Assembly: GCF_041261445.1 (NCBI RefSeq)
Contig: NZ_JBGCCU010000031.1
Span: 62,001-126,000 of the forward strand
Length of the DNA stretch: 64,000 nucleotides
From: Catenulispora sp. EB89
Lineage (GTDB): Bacteria; Actinomycetota; Actinomycetes; Streptomycetales; Catenulisporaceae
Direction of reading: 5' to 3'
A program made the translations under genes and the position numbers. A model generated the notes under the pieces. The model did no database searches and had not been told where the DNA came from. It was given only the letters and a program-made list of their open reading frames with translations. The number at the start of each line of letters is the position of its first letter. Within the stretch, counting starts at the first letter, position 1. Below, in pieces: positions 1-7,605 of the stretch.

Positions 1-92
1 GTGGGTTGCACGACGTGGAGCCGGCGTGCGGCGCGGCTGAAGCCGCCTTCCTCGGCGACGGCGACGAAGTACTTCAGGTGTCGCAGTTCCAC
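1..92 (-). CDS. LysR-family transcriptional regulator, N-terminal fragment (runs off the window)
   Basis: The minus strand from GTG at 92 reads VELRHLKYFVAVAEEGGFSR and continues AARRLHVVQP to the window edge. This is the opening of a LysR winged helix-turn-helix: the ELRHLKYFVAVAE start and the ARRLHVxQP recognition-helix stretch are typical. An AGGAGG ribosome binding site sits 6 bases before the GTG. Only about 30 residues are visible, so the ligand-binding domain cannot be judged. The gene is divergent from the amidohydrolase gene at 224, the usual arrangement for a LysR regulator and its target, so control of that gene is a fair inference. Confidence 0.85.
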   Translation of the reverse strand, partial: MELRHLKYFVAVAEEGGFSRAARRLHVVQP

Positions 93-104
93 GCGCGGCC
101 TCCT

Positions 105-119
105 ATCAGCAGAACTGAT
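105..119. promoter_or_regulatory. Candidate LysR operator (T-N11-A dyad)
   Basis: Perfect inverted repeat ATCAG-5-CTGAT between the divergent lysR and amidohydrolase genes. It contains the T-N11-A spacing typical of LysR boxes. It lies just upstream of the lysR ribosome binding site, which fits autoregulation. Function is inferred from position and symmetry. Confidence 0.4.
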
Positions 120-223
120 CGCTCCATCATAGACAAGTGTTTGAGCTTATGGCTGATCGGGACCATCGTGGGTGGTGGAGACATCGCTGAAGACGCGGAT
201 GTCGAGAAGGCAAGGTGGTAGCG

Positions 224-1216
224 ATGCGCATCGTCACGCTCGAAGAACACTGGACCGACCCGGCGATCGCCGCGGCCGGCGCGCCGACCGTGGCCGAACT
301 CGTTCCGGCGAACGCGGAGCTGTTCGCTCCCGGGAATCCGTACACCGAGCGGCTTCAGCTGTTGCGGGACCTCGGCGACGAGCGGATCGCCGACATGGAC
401 CGCAACGGGATCACCACGCAGGTGCTGTCGTGCCTGAACATGTTCCTGCCCGCGGATGTGGCCCCCGCTTTGACCCGGACGGCCAACGACACTGCCGCGC
501 GGGCTGTTCGGGAGCATCCGGGGCGGTTCGCGGCGTTCGCGACGCTGCCTACGGCGGTGCCGGAGGTGGCCGGCGACGAGCTGCGGCGATGCGTCGGGGA
601 GTTGGGCTTCGTCGGGACGATGATCCTGGGGCGTACCGACGGGGAGTTCTTGGACGAGGCGAGATTCGATCCGATCCTGCGTGCGGCCGATGCGCTGAAC
701 GTGCCGATCTACCTGCATCCGGCTCCGCCGCCGTCGGCTGTCGGCGAAGCGGACTATGGACGTGGGCTGTCGCCGGTCGTGTCGTCGTCGTTCCGGCTGG
801 CGGCATGGGGGTGGCACCAGGAGACGGCGGTGCATTTCCTGCATCTGGTGCTGGCCGGAGTGCTGGATCGGTATCCGGGGCTGCAGTTCATTCTTGGGCA
901 CTGGGGCGAGTTCATCCCGTTCTACCTCGATCGGCTGGACGAGGCGATGCCGCGGCACTTGACGAAGCTGGACCGGACGTTCCGCGAGTACTTCCGCGAC
1001 AACGTGTTCATCACGCCGAGTGGGATGTTCAACCAGGCGCAGCTGCGGTACTGCGTCGACACGGTCGGGGTGGACCGGATCATCGACGCGGTCGACTTCC
1101 CGATGCTGGGGAACGAGGGCGCGGTGGCGTTTCTGGCCGATTCGTACCTGTCGGAGGGGGATCGGGCGAAGATCGCGCATGGGAATGCCGACAAGCTGCT
1201 CGGGCTGTCCGCGTAG
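224..1216 (+). CDS. Amidohydrolase-family (ACMSD-like) decarboxylase, gamma-resorcylate decarboxylase type
   Basis: A 330-residue metal-dependent hydrolase/decarboxylase of the amidohydrolase-2 family, probably cytoplasmic. The N-terminal LEEHW motif gives Glu7 and His9. His165 (IYLHP), His226 (GHWGE) and Asp291 (AVDFPML) follow at the spacing of the zinc ligands and catalytic residues of 2,6-dihydroxybenzoate (gamma-resorcylate) decarboxylases. Length matches that family. ATG 224 is preferred because AAGG lies 8 bases upstream; an in-frame GTG at 215 is possible. The likely reaction is non-oxidative decarboxylation of a hydroxybenzoate or a related aromatic acid, but the exact substrate is not visible. 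The divergent LysR gene suggests induction by an aromatic compound. Confidence 0.8.
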   Translation: MRIVTLEEHWTDPAIAAAGAPTVAELVPANAELFAPGNPYTERLQLLRDLGDERIADMDRNGITTQVLSCLNMFLPADVAPALTRTANDTAARAVREHPGRFAAFATLPTAVPEVAGDELRRCVGELGFVGTMILGRTDGEFLDEARFDPILRAADALNVPIYLHPAPPPSAVGEADYGRGLSPVVSSSFRLAAWGWHQETAVHFLHLVLAGVLDRYPGLQFILGHWGEFIPFYLDRLDEAMPRHLTKLDRTFREYFRDNVFITPSGMFNQAQLRYCVDTVGVDRIIDAVDFPMLGNEGAVAFLADSYLSEGDRAKIAHGNADKLLGLSA

Positions 1217-1313
1217 GTGTTCGGTTCGTCCGCGGTTTGCAGGCGACGACTGTACGGATACGATCAGTCGCTCGTTTGTCGGCGTTGGATGATCTGAATA
1301 TTCGGGGGCTCGC

Positions 1314-2594
1314 GTGGGTGCGGACAAGCATGAGGGCAAGGGCGAGGACAAGCGCGAGGACAAGCGCGAGGTCGGCGGTGTTGAAGGTTCCCGCAGCGGT
1401 TCCGGCGGCGGTTCCGGCGGCGTTGGAGGCGGAGCGCTGCCGTTGCCGTCGGAGCCTTCGCCGGACGCTGAGACGGTCGCTGTCGCGTTCGGGCCCGCGG
1501 ATGTCGCTGCGGCGGCGGGGGCCGGGGACGGTGATCAGCGGCGTCGTCGCATGGTGATCGTCGGCGGTGCGACCGCGCTGGTCGTGGCGGTGGCGGTGGT
1601 CGGCGGGGTGCTCGCGGCGGGTGGCGGCGACTCGCATGCGGCGGCCGCGGGTTCGTCGCGGCAGGGGTCGCAGACCGGGAACGGCGGCGCGCCGTCCGGG
1701 GCTGACCTGGCCGGCGGTTCGGCGGGGCAGTCGACGTCTGAACAGGGCGGCGGGGGTGCGGCCAGCGGGAGTGCTACGGCTCCGAGCTCGCTCGGTTCGT
1801 CCGGGGCGGTGGGTTCCACCGGTGGCCAGAGCAGCGCTGGCGGTGGGGCTACGAGCGCGGGGCAGCCGGGTGGTTCGTCCAGCGCGAGCAAGGCGGGGCG
1901 GCCGTCGAGCTCGGTTCCTTCCAGCGGTGGCGGTCCCAGTGCTGTGGGGACCGGTGGCCCCAGCGCTCCGCCGTCGCAGCAGGCTGCGAAGGCTCCGGCT
2001 TATGTTGGGCGGTTGGCGTCGAGTGCGGCTTCATCGTCGTCTTCGACGTCGGTGACGCTGCAGACGTCGGGGTCGTCGGCCGGCGGGGACACGTTGGTGG
2101 TGTCGGTGATGCTCACCAATACGCACTCCGGGGGCGTGGGGGCGTCCGACAGCGCGGGCAACAGCTACTCGGTGGTCGCGGACCAGAGTGATGGGGCGGG
2201 GGATCGTACCCTGATTCTCGCGGCGGTCGGCGCGAAGGCGCTCGGCGGCGGCGGGTCGGTGACGGTCACGTTCCCGTCCACGCCGGAGCACCACGTCGCG
2301 ATCGACGACTTCTCCGGCGTAACCGGCATCGGCGGCCACTCTTCGGCGACCGCGGCGTCCGGCCCGTTCGCATCGGGTTCGGCTTCCGGCGGCGGGATCG
2401 TCTTCGGCGTCGCGGGCGTGCAGGGCGGGGAGAACGCGACGTGGGGTTCGGGATTCACAGCGTTGCCGACCCTTGTCGTGGCTCCGGCGGACCAGCTGGC
2501 GACCGCTTACGAGATCGTGGGGTCGGGGAGCTTCCAGGCATCAGGGTCCTGCAACCACCAGTGGATGGCGGCCGTCGCGACGCTGACCGGCTGA
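1314..2594 (+). CDS. Single-pass membrane protein with Ser/Gly-rich linker and extracellular beta-sandwich-like domain
   Basis: A 426-residue protein, not assigned to a named family. The N-terminus is charged and repetitive (KGEDKREDKRE), followed by an acidic/Gly-rich stretch and QRRRRM. One membrane segment follows at about residues 83-105. After it comes about 120 residues of Ser/Gly/Ala-rich low complexity, then a C-terminal domain (about 230-426) with alternating hydrophobic and Thr/Ser/Val strands, SDSAGNSYSVVADQS and SVTVTFPSTPEHH. That pattern resembles an all-beta domain exposed outside the cell. The GTG start has a GGGGG stretch upstream. No partner gene is evident; the IS element follows downstream. 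Confidence 0.6.
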   Translation: MGADKHEGKGEDKREDKREVGGVEGSRSGSGGGSGGVGGGALPLPSEPSPDAETVAVAFGPADVAAAAGAGDGDQRRRRMVIVGGATALVVAVAVVGGVLAAGGGDSHAAAAGSSRQGSQTGNGGAPSGADLAGGSAGQSTSEQGGGGAASGSATAPSSLGSSGAVGSTGGQSSAGGGATSAGQPGGSSSASKAGRPSSSVPSSGGGPSAVGTGGPSAPPSQQAAKAPAYVGRLASSAASSSSSTSVTLQTSGSSAGGDTLVVSVMLTNTHSGGVGASDSAGNSYSVVADQSDGAGDRTLILAAVGAKALGGGGSVTVTFPSTPEHHVAIDDFSGVTGIGGHSSATAASGPFASGSASGGGIVFGVAGVQGGENATWGSGFTALPTLVVAPADQLATAYEIVGSGSFQASGSCNHQWMAAVATLTG

Positions 2595-2773
2595 GACTGA
2601 GACCGATCGGCTCACGCGCAGTGGCTCGGCGCTAGATAACTGGCCCCTCGGGATCCAGCCAATCTTCAGGGGCACAAGCCAACCCTCAACAGCAGTGGGT
2701 CATGACAGGCAGGGCTGACAGGAGCGTTGTGGCGTGGGCGGGGCCGTGCGTGCTGCGCCTGGCGGGCCGGCTA

Positions 2774-3651
2774 AAGGTTGTTGCATAAGTTTTGGTCCGT
2801 GCAGGTGGGCTCGTTGTCGCGATCTTCCTGGATCAGGCAGCCATGGCGAGATTGTGGATGGTGGCAACGGCCTGGACAGCGGTGTGCAGGACGTTGCCCT
2901 TGCACCGGCAGTCCCGCAGGATCTTGTAGTTCTTCATCTTCATCCGGGCGAAGGTGTGCTCGACTCGGGAGCGGACTCGTCGGTGCTCGGTGTTGTCGGT
3001 CTCCTGTGCCGGCAGCAGCGGGCGCCCAGTACGTTTGCGGTGCGGCACGATCAAGCCGGTGCCCCAATAGGCTCCGTCGGCCAGCACGGCCTGGCCTTCA
3101 CAGACCTCGGCCATGCCGGAGCGGCGCAGCGCTTGCGCGTCGTCGACGTTACCGGGCACCGGCCGGCCGGTGGCGATCACCAGACGGGAGTCGGCATCGA
3201 TGATGACCTGCACGTTCGCCGAGAATCGATAGTTCCGCGAGGACGCGGCCACGTTCCGGTCCCGGACCGGGATCATGGTGCCGTCCACAATCCACAGCCG
3301 ATCCGGGGTTTCCGCCCGGCGCCGTACCGGCTCCAACGCCAGGTGCGGACCCACCTGCGTCACCGTGCGGCACACTGTCCCGGCCGAGACCCCGAACAGC
3401 GCACCCAGCTGCCGCATCGTCAGGTTCGTGCGGTAGTGCACCGCCACAAGCAGTACACGCTCCTCCAAGGTCAGCGCCCATGGCCGGCCCAGCGCCGGGT
3501 GCGCCCCGCCCCGCTCCCGCACCACCTTCACCAGCGCCCGGAACTGCCGCATCCGTAGCCCCGTGAACAGCTCGACCCACACCGGCTTGGCACGCAAAAT
3601 CCCGCCCACACCCTGACCGTCCCGCCGCCGGCAGGGTTACGCAACAACCTT
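2774..3651. mobile_element. IS5-family insertion sequence, complete, with TA target duplication
   Basis: An 878-bp element bounded by 15-bp terminal inverted repeats with one mismatch: AAGGTTGTTGCATAA at 2774-2788, and the complement of AAGGTTGTTGCGTAA at 3637-3651. The dinucleotide TA flanks it at 2772-2773 and 3652-3653, as expected for IS5 subgroups that insert at a central TA. It holds one intact transposase gene on the minus strand. Joining the flanks across one TA gives an uninterrupted CTAG site that contains the stop codon of the neighbouring gene, so the element looks recently inserted and complete. Confidence 0.85.
2833..3609 (-). CDS. IS5-family DDE transposase
   Basis: A 258-residue transposase of the DDE_Tnp_4 type. 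It has an N-terminal helix-turn-helix (LTMRQLGALFGVSAGTVCRT, about 62-81). The DDE triad is seen as IVDGT (first Asp), VLADGAYWG (second Asp) and a C-terminal Glu in RVEHTFARMK. Length and layout are normal for a single-ORF IS5 transposase, with no frameshift or stop, so it may be active. The gene fills the element and reads toward its left end. Confidence 0.9.
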   Translation of the reverse strand: MGGILRAKPVWVELFTGLRMRQFRALVKVVRERGGAHPALGRPWALTLEERVLLVAVHYRTNLTMRQLGALFGVSAGTVCRTVTQVGPHLALEPVRRRAETPDRLWIVDGTMIPVRDRNVAASSRNYRFSANVQVIIDADSRLVIATGRPVPGNVDDAQALRRSGMAEVCEGQAVLADGAYWGTGLIVPHRKRTGRPLLPAQETDNTEHRRVRSRVEHTFARMKMKNYKILRDCRCKGNVLHTAVQAVATIHNLAMAA

Positions 3652-4475
3652 TAGTCCGCGGACAGTTGCTCGGTCCCGGGCGGTGCGTAGGCGATGAGCC
3701 GCGCCTTCTGGCGCTCGCGGGCCGCGGCGAGTTGTGTGCTGAGGTCTTCGTGGTGGTGCTTTGTCCGGAAGGTGCCGGCGAAGGTTCTCGTGGAGTCCCC
3801 TGCCAGTTCGCGGAGTACGACGATGCGGCGGATTTCCTCCAGTTCCGGCTCGGCGGAACATTCCCATACCCGGTCCTGGGCCAGGAGCAAGTCGAGGTCG
3901 TCGCGCGCGTGGCACAACTCGCATATGCGAGGGGTCTGGATTTCCGCATCCAGTAGTGCCTGCAACGCTTCCCGCAGTGGCTCCGGGGTACTCGCGCTTG
4001 TGCGCCAGTAATCGAACGCGGAGGACGGCGACGCCCACTGGATCTGGATGAGTCGCTGGACCAAGATGTTCTCCGCGCCGTCCTCGCCGCGATCCAGCAG
4101 GTGGGCGCGGAACAGTAGTAGCTCCTGGCCGCTCACGCCGATCGCCGGGTGGTCGTCCGGGTTGAGTTCCCATTCGAGGCGGTACTCGCGAGTCGCCGCT
4201 GGTGGCACGTCGACCGTGCACTCGATGCGGCGGGGGTCGTCGCTCGGAAGGGTCACCGCGTTGCGCTCCGGGCCCAGTTCTGAGCCGTCCTGTGCGAGGT
4301 CGCGGTAGCGCAGCAGAGTCAGGCGCGGCAGGTAGCGGTGCAGCCGCAGGGTCGTACCGGCTTCGTGGTCCGCGGGTCGGACAAGGATGCGAGCGTGGCC
4401 GCGGGCGGTGCCGGCCGGCTGCACGATGACGGACTCCACGGTCAGCTCGGGAGTCTGCTGGTTCGATGCGGTCAC
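3651..4475 (-). CDS. Unknown soluble protein with a CxxC-containing segment; stop codon lies at an IS junction
   Basis: A 274-residue protein that I do not recognise. The first half (about 10-150) alternates hydrophobic and polar residues like a beta-rich domain. The second half is helical and contains ICELCHARDDLDLLL, about 180-195, with a CxxCH group and a further Cys downstream in VWECS; this could bind a metal. No signal peptide or membrane segment is seen. It starts at GTG with TAGGCT 6 bases upstream, so the transcript may be leaderless. The TAA stop is formed by the TA target duplication plus the first base of the inserted IS. Without the IS the codon would be TAG at the same place, so the protein is unchanged. 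Confidence 0.6.
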   Translation of the reverse strand: MTASNQQTPELTVESVIVQPAGTARGHARILVRPADHEAGTTLRLHRYLPRLTLLRYRDLAQDGSELGPERNAVTLPSDDPRRIECTVDVPPAATREYRLEWELNPDDHPAIGVSGQELLLFRAHLLDRGEDGAENILVQRLIQIQWASPSSAFDYWRTSASTPEPLREALQALLDAEIQTPRICELCHARDDLDLLLAQDRVWECSAEPELEEIRRIVVLRELAGDSTRTFAGTFRTKHHHEDLSTQLAAARERQKARLIAYAPPGTEQLSAD

Positions 4476-4487
4476 CTGGCTAGCCTA

Positions 4488-4507
4488 ACGGGCAGTCGTC
4501 TGCCCGT
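4488..4507. promoter_or_regulatory. Perfect dyad over the predicted promoter of the 4475 gene
   Basis: Arms ACGGGCAG and CTGCCCGT with a 4-base loop, 13 bases upstream of the GTG start of the minus-strand gene. It adjoins the TAGGCT hexamer that could be its -10 element. It could be an operator, or a 5' hairpin if transcription starts further out. No cognate regulator is apparent nearby. Confidence 0.35.
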
Positions 4508-4656
4508 CCCCAGCCGTTCCCGCCCGCGGTTGTTAGGGCCGTGTTAGGGCTCTTAGAGGCCCCGGTGCGAGCCTGGTTACCAGGCAGTACACAGTGCCTA
4601 CGGCGTCGGGCCGCCGTTACTCCCAATCCACCCTGAAGGGGAGATCCGCCATGCCA

Positions 4657-6471
4657 TCATCCACGGGGGCAGTCCGAGGCGTTCTCGGTGCCTGGTACGA
4701 CGGAGGCGCCGCGTTGCGGTGCTTCGGACGCTTGATCTTCGGTGGGCTGCGGGACGCCGACACCGGGTGGGGGAACTGACCGGTCGGCTGCGATGTGCCG
4801 TGCTGCGGGCGGCGCTTCGGACGGCGCTTGGGGCGGTGAATCAGGGGGCTGCCAAGTCAGGAGCGCTGACTTGGCCAGTCCTGTGAGTGCCGTGTTCAGT
4901 GCGATCAGGGCCGAGGCGGCGGTGGATCGGGGTTGCGACTCGATCGTCCGGAACGGGGTGCCGGGCCGGCCGCCGAGGGCCCGGCGGATCGCCCCGACGT
5001 TCGCCGCGACGGCGCGGCGCAGCGGGTCCCACTCCGGTACGACGGCGGCGCTCAGACCGGTGCCGGCACCGGGACCGGGACCAGCGCCGGTCCCGGCGAA
5101 AACCCCGGCAAGCGTCCCGACCGGCTCGACGCAGCCATGCAGCAGGTCGACCGCGTCGGCACGGTCGGAAGCGCCGGACAGCATCCGCTGCGCACGCAAC
5201 GGCCTGGCGATCTGCTCCAACTGCGTGACCGCGTGCCGGAAGTGCCCCTGCAACCGCCGCACCTCGCCCGCGTCGCCCATCGGCGCGCCGAGGAAGGCGC
5301 TCAACGCCGCGAGCGCGTCGGCCAGCCGGCGCTTCACCACGCTCCCGGTGCGCACCGGGAGCAGGAACCAGGACACTGCGATACCGATCGCCGCACCGAC
5401 GACGATCGCCTCCAACCGCGTCTCCAACAACGACGGCGCGCTCTGCCCGAAGTACCCGTACAGCAGCGACAGCGCCGCAGTGACGCTCCCGGCCCAGAAC
5501 GCATAACTGATCTCTCGCAGCCAGCTCGCCAGGCCCAGCACCGTGAAGATGATCACCACCGACCACCGGTCCCCGGCCGGAAACGCCCCGGCGATCGCGG
5601 TGGCGACGACCGTCCCGACAGCCGCGCCTGCCGCCCGCAGCACGCCCTTGTGCAGCACGTCACCACGTCCCCGCGAGCCGCTGCAGACGATGAACGCGGT
5701 GAGCACGGCCCACGGCCAGTGATCGTGGAAAACGCCGTGGCCGAGGGCGAAAGCGGCGCCGAGGGCGACGGCCATCTGGCAGGCCATGCGCGTGCTGGCC
5801 GGAATGCGAGCGGTCCTGGACGGAGCAGGCGGAGCAGATGGAGCAGGGGAAGCAGGCGGAGCAGACACGATAGATGGAGTGGACGGCGGGGCGACAGGCG
5901 CCGCTGGCGATGGCCTGACGCGCTGCTCGCGAAAGCCCAAAGCCGCACCGCCAAGCTGAAACACCGCGACCCAGAACGCCGCAACCAGCGCGATCAGCGC
6001 GCACCACAAGTCATAACTCGCAGCGTGCGCCGGAACCCCCTCGCCATGCGTCACCAGCAGCGTGATGAACGGAACCACCACCACCGTCCCGGCCTTCGTC
6101 GCCCGCGGCCCGAACCGCCGCACCCAGATCACGCCGGCCATCGTCGCGGTGAACGCCGCGTCCCCGAAGAACGGATACCGCGATAGCAGAGAACTGACTT
6201 CCGAAGCCCCCGCCGCCGCGACCGCGACCACCACCGTCCCGACCAACCGGTCCCGGTGAGCCGCCCCGAGCTGAACACGCCCCAAGGTCATCGTCATCGC
6301 CACGGCCGCGATCACGATGTCGACGTGCAGATGCGCACGATGCTCGATCCAGATCGCCGACCCGAACGCGCACAGCACCGCCGCCATCGCCACCACCGCG
6401 GCGCGCAAAGCCGCAGGCCGCCACACCGACCGGCTCCGGCGCGACCCGATGGCTATCAGATTAGTACTCAC
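4657..6471 (-). CDS. FUSC-family inner membrane transporter (aromatic acid exporter-like)
   Basis: A 604-residue membrane protein with two hydrophobic blocks (about residues 20-185 and 230-380), each of several membrane segments. They are separated by a Pro/Ala/Ser-rich linker (about 190-225) and followed by a soluble helical C-terminal domain. The second block contains DVLHKGVLRAAGAAVGTVVA, matching the FUSC (fusaric acid resistance/AaeB/YccS) conserved stretch. These proteins export aromatic acids and similar toxic compounds, but the substrate here is unknown. GTG start, with AAGG 9 bases upstream. It is divergent from a marR gene 88 bp away, its probable repressor. A second FUSC gene lies at 7606. 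Confidence 0.8.
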   Translation of the reverse strand: MSTNLIAIGSRRSRSVWRPAALRAAVVAMAAVLCAFGSAIWIEHRAHLHVDIVIAAVAMTMTLGRVQLGAAHRDRLVGTVVVAVAAAGASEVSSLLSRYPFFGDAAFTATMAGVIWVRRFGPRATKAGTVVVVPFITLLVTHGEGVPAHAASYDLWCALIALVAAFWVAVFQLGGAALGFREQRVRPSPAAPVAPPSTPSIVSAPPASPAPSAPPAPSRTARIPASTRMACQMAVALGAAFALGHGVFHDHWPWAVLTAFIVCSGSRGRGDVLHKGVLRAAGAAVGTVVATAIAGAFPAGDRWSVVIIFTVLGLASWLREISYAFWAGSVTAALSLLYGYFGQSAPSLLETRLEAIVVGAAIGIAVSWFLLPVRTGSVVKRRLADALAALSAFLGAPMGDAGEVRRLQGHFRHAVTQLEQIARPLRAQRMLSGASDRADAVDLLHGCVEPVGTLAGVFAGTGAGPGPGAGTGLSAAVVPEWDPLRRAVAANVGAIRRALGGRPGTPFRTIESQPRSTAASALIALNTALTGLAKSALLTWQPPDSPPQAPSEAPPAARHIAADRSVPPPGVGVPQPTEDQASEAPQRGASVVPGTENASDCPRG

Positions 6472-6518
6472 TGTTTACGACCTTGAGCGAGAAAGTTGCA
6501 CGTCAGAGCATGAGGAGC

Positions 6519-6546
6519 GTAAGTGGTGTCACTCGGATAGTAAGTG
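6519..6546. promoter_or_regulatory. Candidate MarR operator: two GTAAGTG repeats 21 bp apart
   Basis: The 88-bp divergent region between the FUSC gene and marR has GTAAGTG at 6519-6525 and again at 6540-6546, exactly 21 bp (two helical turns) apart. The second copy sits 13 bases before the marR start. Placement is suited to repressing both genes. Confidence 0.35.
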
Positions 6547-6559
6547 ATAGCGTACGGAT

Positions 6560-7000
6560 GTGACAAACGCCGAGACCTCACCGGATCACCTGGAAACCGC
6601 CACAGCCATCCGCCACGGCGCCATCCGCCTGGCCCGCCGCCTGCGCTCCAGCCGCTCGGCCGGAGCGCTGAGCACCAACAAGATCAGCGTCCTGAGCCAC
6701 CTGAAACACCACGGCCCCTCCACCCCCGGCGAGATCGCCGCCGTCGACCGCCAGCAGCCGCAGTCCCTCACCCGCGTCTTCGCCGACCTGGAGCGCGACG
6801 GCCTCATCGGCCGCTCCGCCGACGCCGGGGACCGCCGGCAGTCGATCATCACGCTCACCGACGCCGGCAGCCGCGAGCTGGAGCGCGACGTCGCCGAGCG
6901 CGACGCCTGGCTCGCCGGGGCCCTGGCCGGCCTGACCGAGACCGAGCGCCAGGTGTTGCGGCTGGCCGCGGCGTTGATGGAACACATCGCGGACGGCTGA
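6560..7000 (+). CDS. MarR-family transcriptional regulator
   Basis: A 146-residue regulator with winged helix-turn-helix at about residues 40-105. Signature stretches are STNKISVLSHLKHHGPSTPG, RVFADLERDGLI and the wing DAGDRRQSIITLTDAG. Short N- and C-terminal helices would form the dimer interface. It begins at GTG without a clear ribosome binding site; TAGCGT lies 6 bases upstream, so it may be leaderless. The divergent FUSC exporter is the likely target, released by an aromatic or phenolic ligand as is usual in this family. It is a different sequence from the second marR at 10029. Confidence 0.88.
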   Translation: MTNAETSPDHLETATAIRHGAIRLARRLRSSRSAGALSTNKISVLSHLKHHGPSTPGEIAAVDRQQPQSLTRVFADLERDGLIGRSADAGDRRQSIITLTDAGSRELERDVAERDAWLAGALAGLTETERQVLRLAAALMEHIADG

Positions 7001-7036
7001 GAGGCGAGTGCGCCCGGTTGGGGCAGGATGTGTCAG

Positions 7037-7594
7037 GTGAGCGACATTGAGCGACCGGCCACCGCCCCCGAGCCGGAGATCCGCGTGGCGACGGTCGACG
7101 ACGTGCCCCGGATCGTCACCCTGATCGAGTCCGCCTACCGCGGCGACTCCAGCCGCACGGGATGGACGACCGAGGCGGACCTGCTCGACGGCCAGCGCAC
7201 CGACGAGGCCGACGTCACCGAGGCGGTGACCGACCCGGCCAGCCGCATGATGGTCGCCGAGTCCGGCGCGGACCTGGTCGCGTGCTGCCTGGTGCAGCAC
7301 CGGGAGACGTACGCCTACTTCGGCATGTTCGCCGTCAGCCCGAAGGCGCAGGGCGGCGGGCTGGGCAAGCGCGTGCTGACGGTCGCCGAGCAGCTGGCGC
7401 GCGACGAGTTCGGCATGAGCACGATGCACATGACCGTCATCCGGCAGCGGGCCGACCTGATCGACTGGTACGTGCGCCGCGGATACCGGCGCACCGGGGA
7501 GATGAAGCCGTTCCCTTACGGCGACGAGCGATTCGGCAAGCCACGTCGAGACGATCTCGAATTCGAAGTGCTCATCAAGGATCTGGCGGCCTGA
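7037..7594 (+). CDS. GNAT-family N-acetyltransferase
   Basis: A 185-residue acyltransferase covering the full GNAT fold. An N-terminal strand and helix (IRVATVDDVPRIVTLIESAY) leads to the acetyl-CoA-binding motif A at GMFAVSPKAQGGGLGKRVL, with its QxxGxG-like loop. Motif B follows at IDWYVRRGYRRTGEMKPFPY. GTG 7037 is preferred because AGG lies 9 bases upstream; ATG 7028 has no room for a ribosome binding site. It follows marR by 36 bp on the same strand and converges with the FUSC gene 11 bp downstream. The substrate is not predictable; modification of a toxic amine is one option given the exporter neighbours. Confidence 0.85.
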   Translation: MSDIERPATAPEPEIRVATVDDVPRIVTLIESAYRGDSSRTGWTTEADLLDGQRTDEADVTEAVTDPASRMMVAESGADLVACCLVQHRETYAYFGMFAVSPKAQGGGLGKRVLTVAEQLARDEFGMSTMHMTVIRQRADLIDWYVRRGYRRTGEMKPFPYGDERFGKPRRDDLEFEVLIKDLAA

Positions 7595-7605
7595 GCCGCA
7601 GGATC

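Noticed and set aside
3149-3949. Minus-strand frame joining the IS and the neighbouring gene
   Set aside because: A different frame from both real genes; composition is Arg/Gly/Ala noise, so not a fusion.
4651-4779. 42-codon plus-strand ORF with a good AAGGGGAG ribosome binding site
   Set aside because: It runs antisense through the 3' end of the FUSC gene and shows no domain; likely chance, but a small peptide cannot be excluded.
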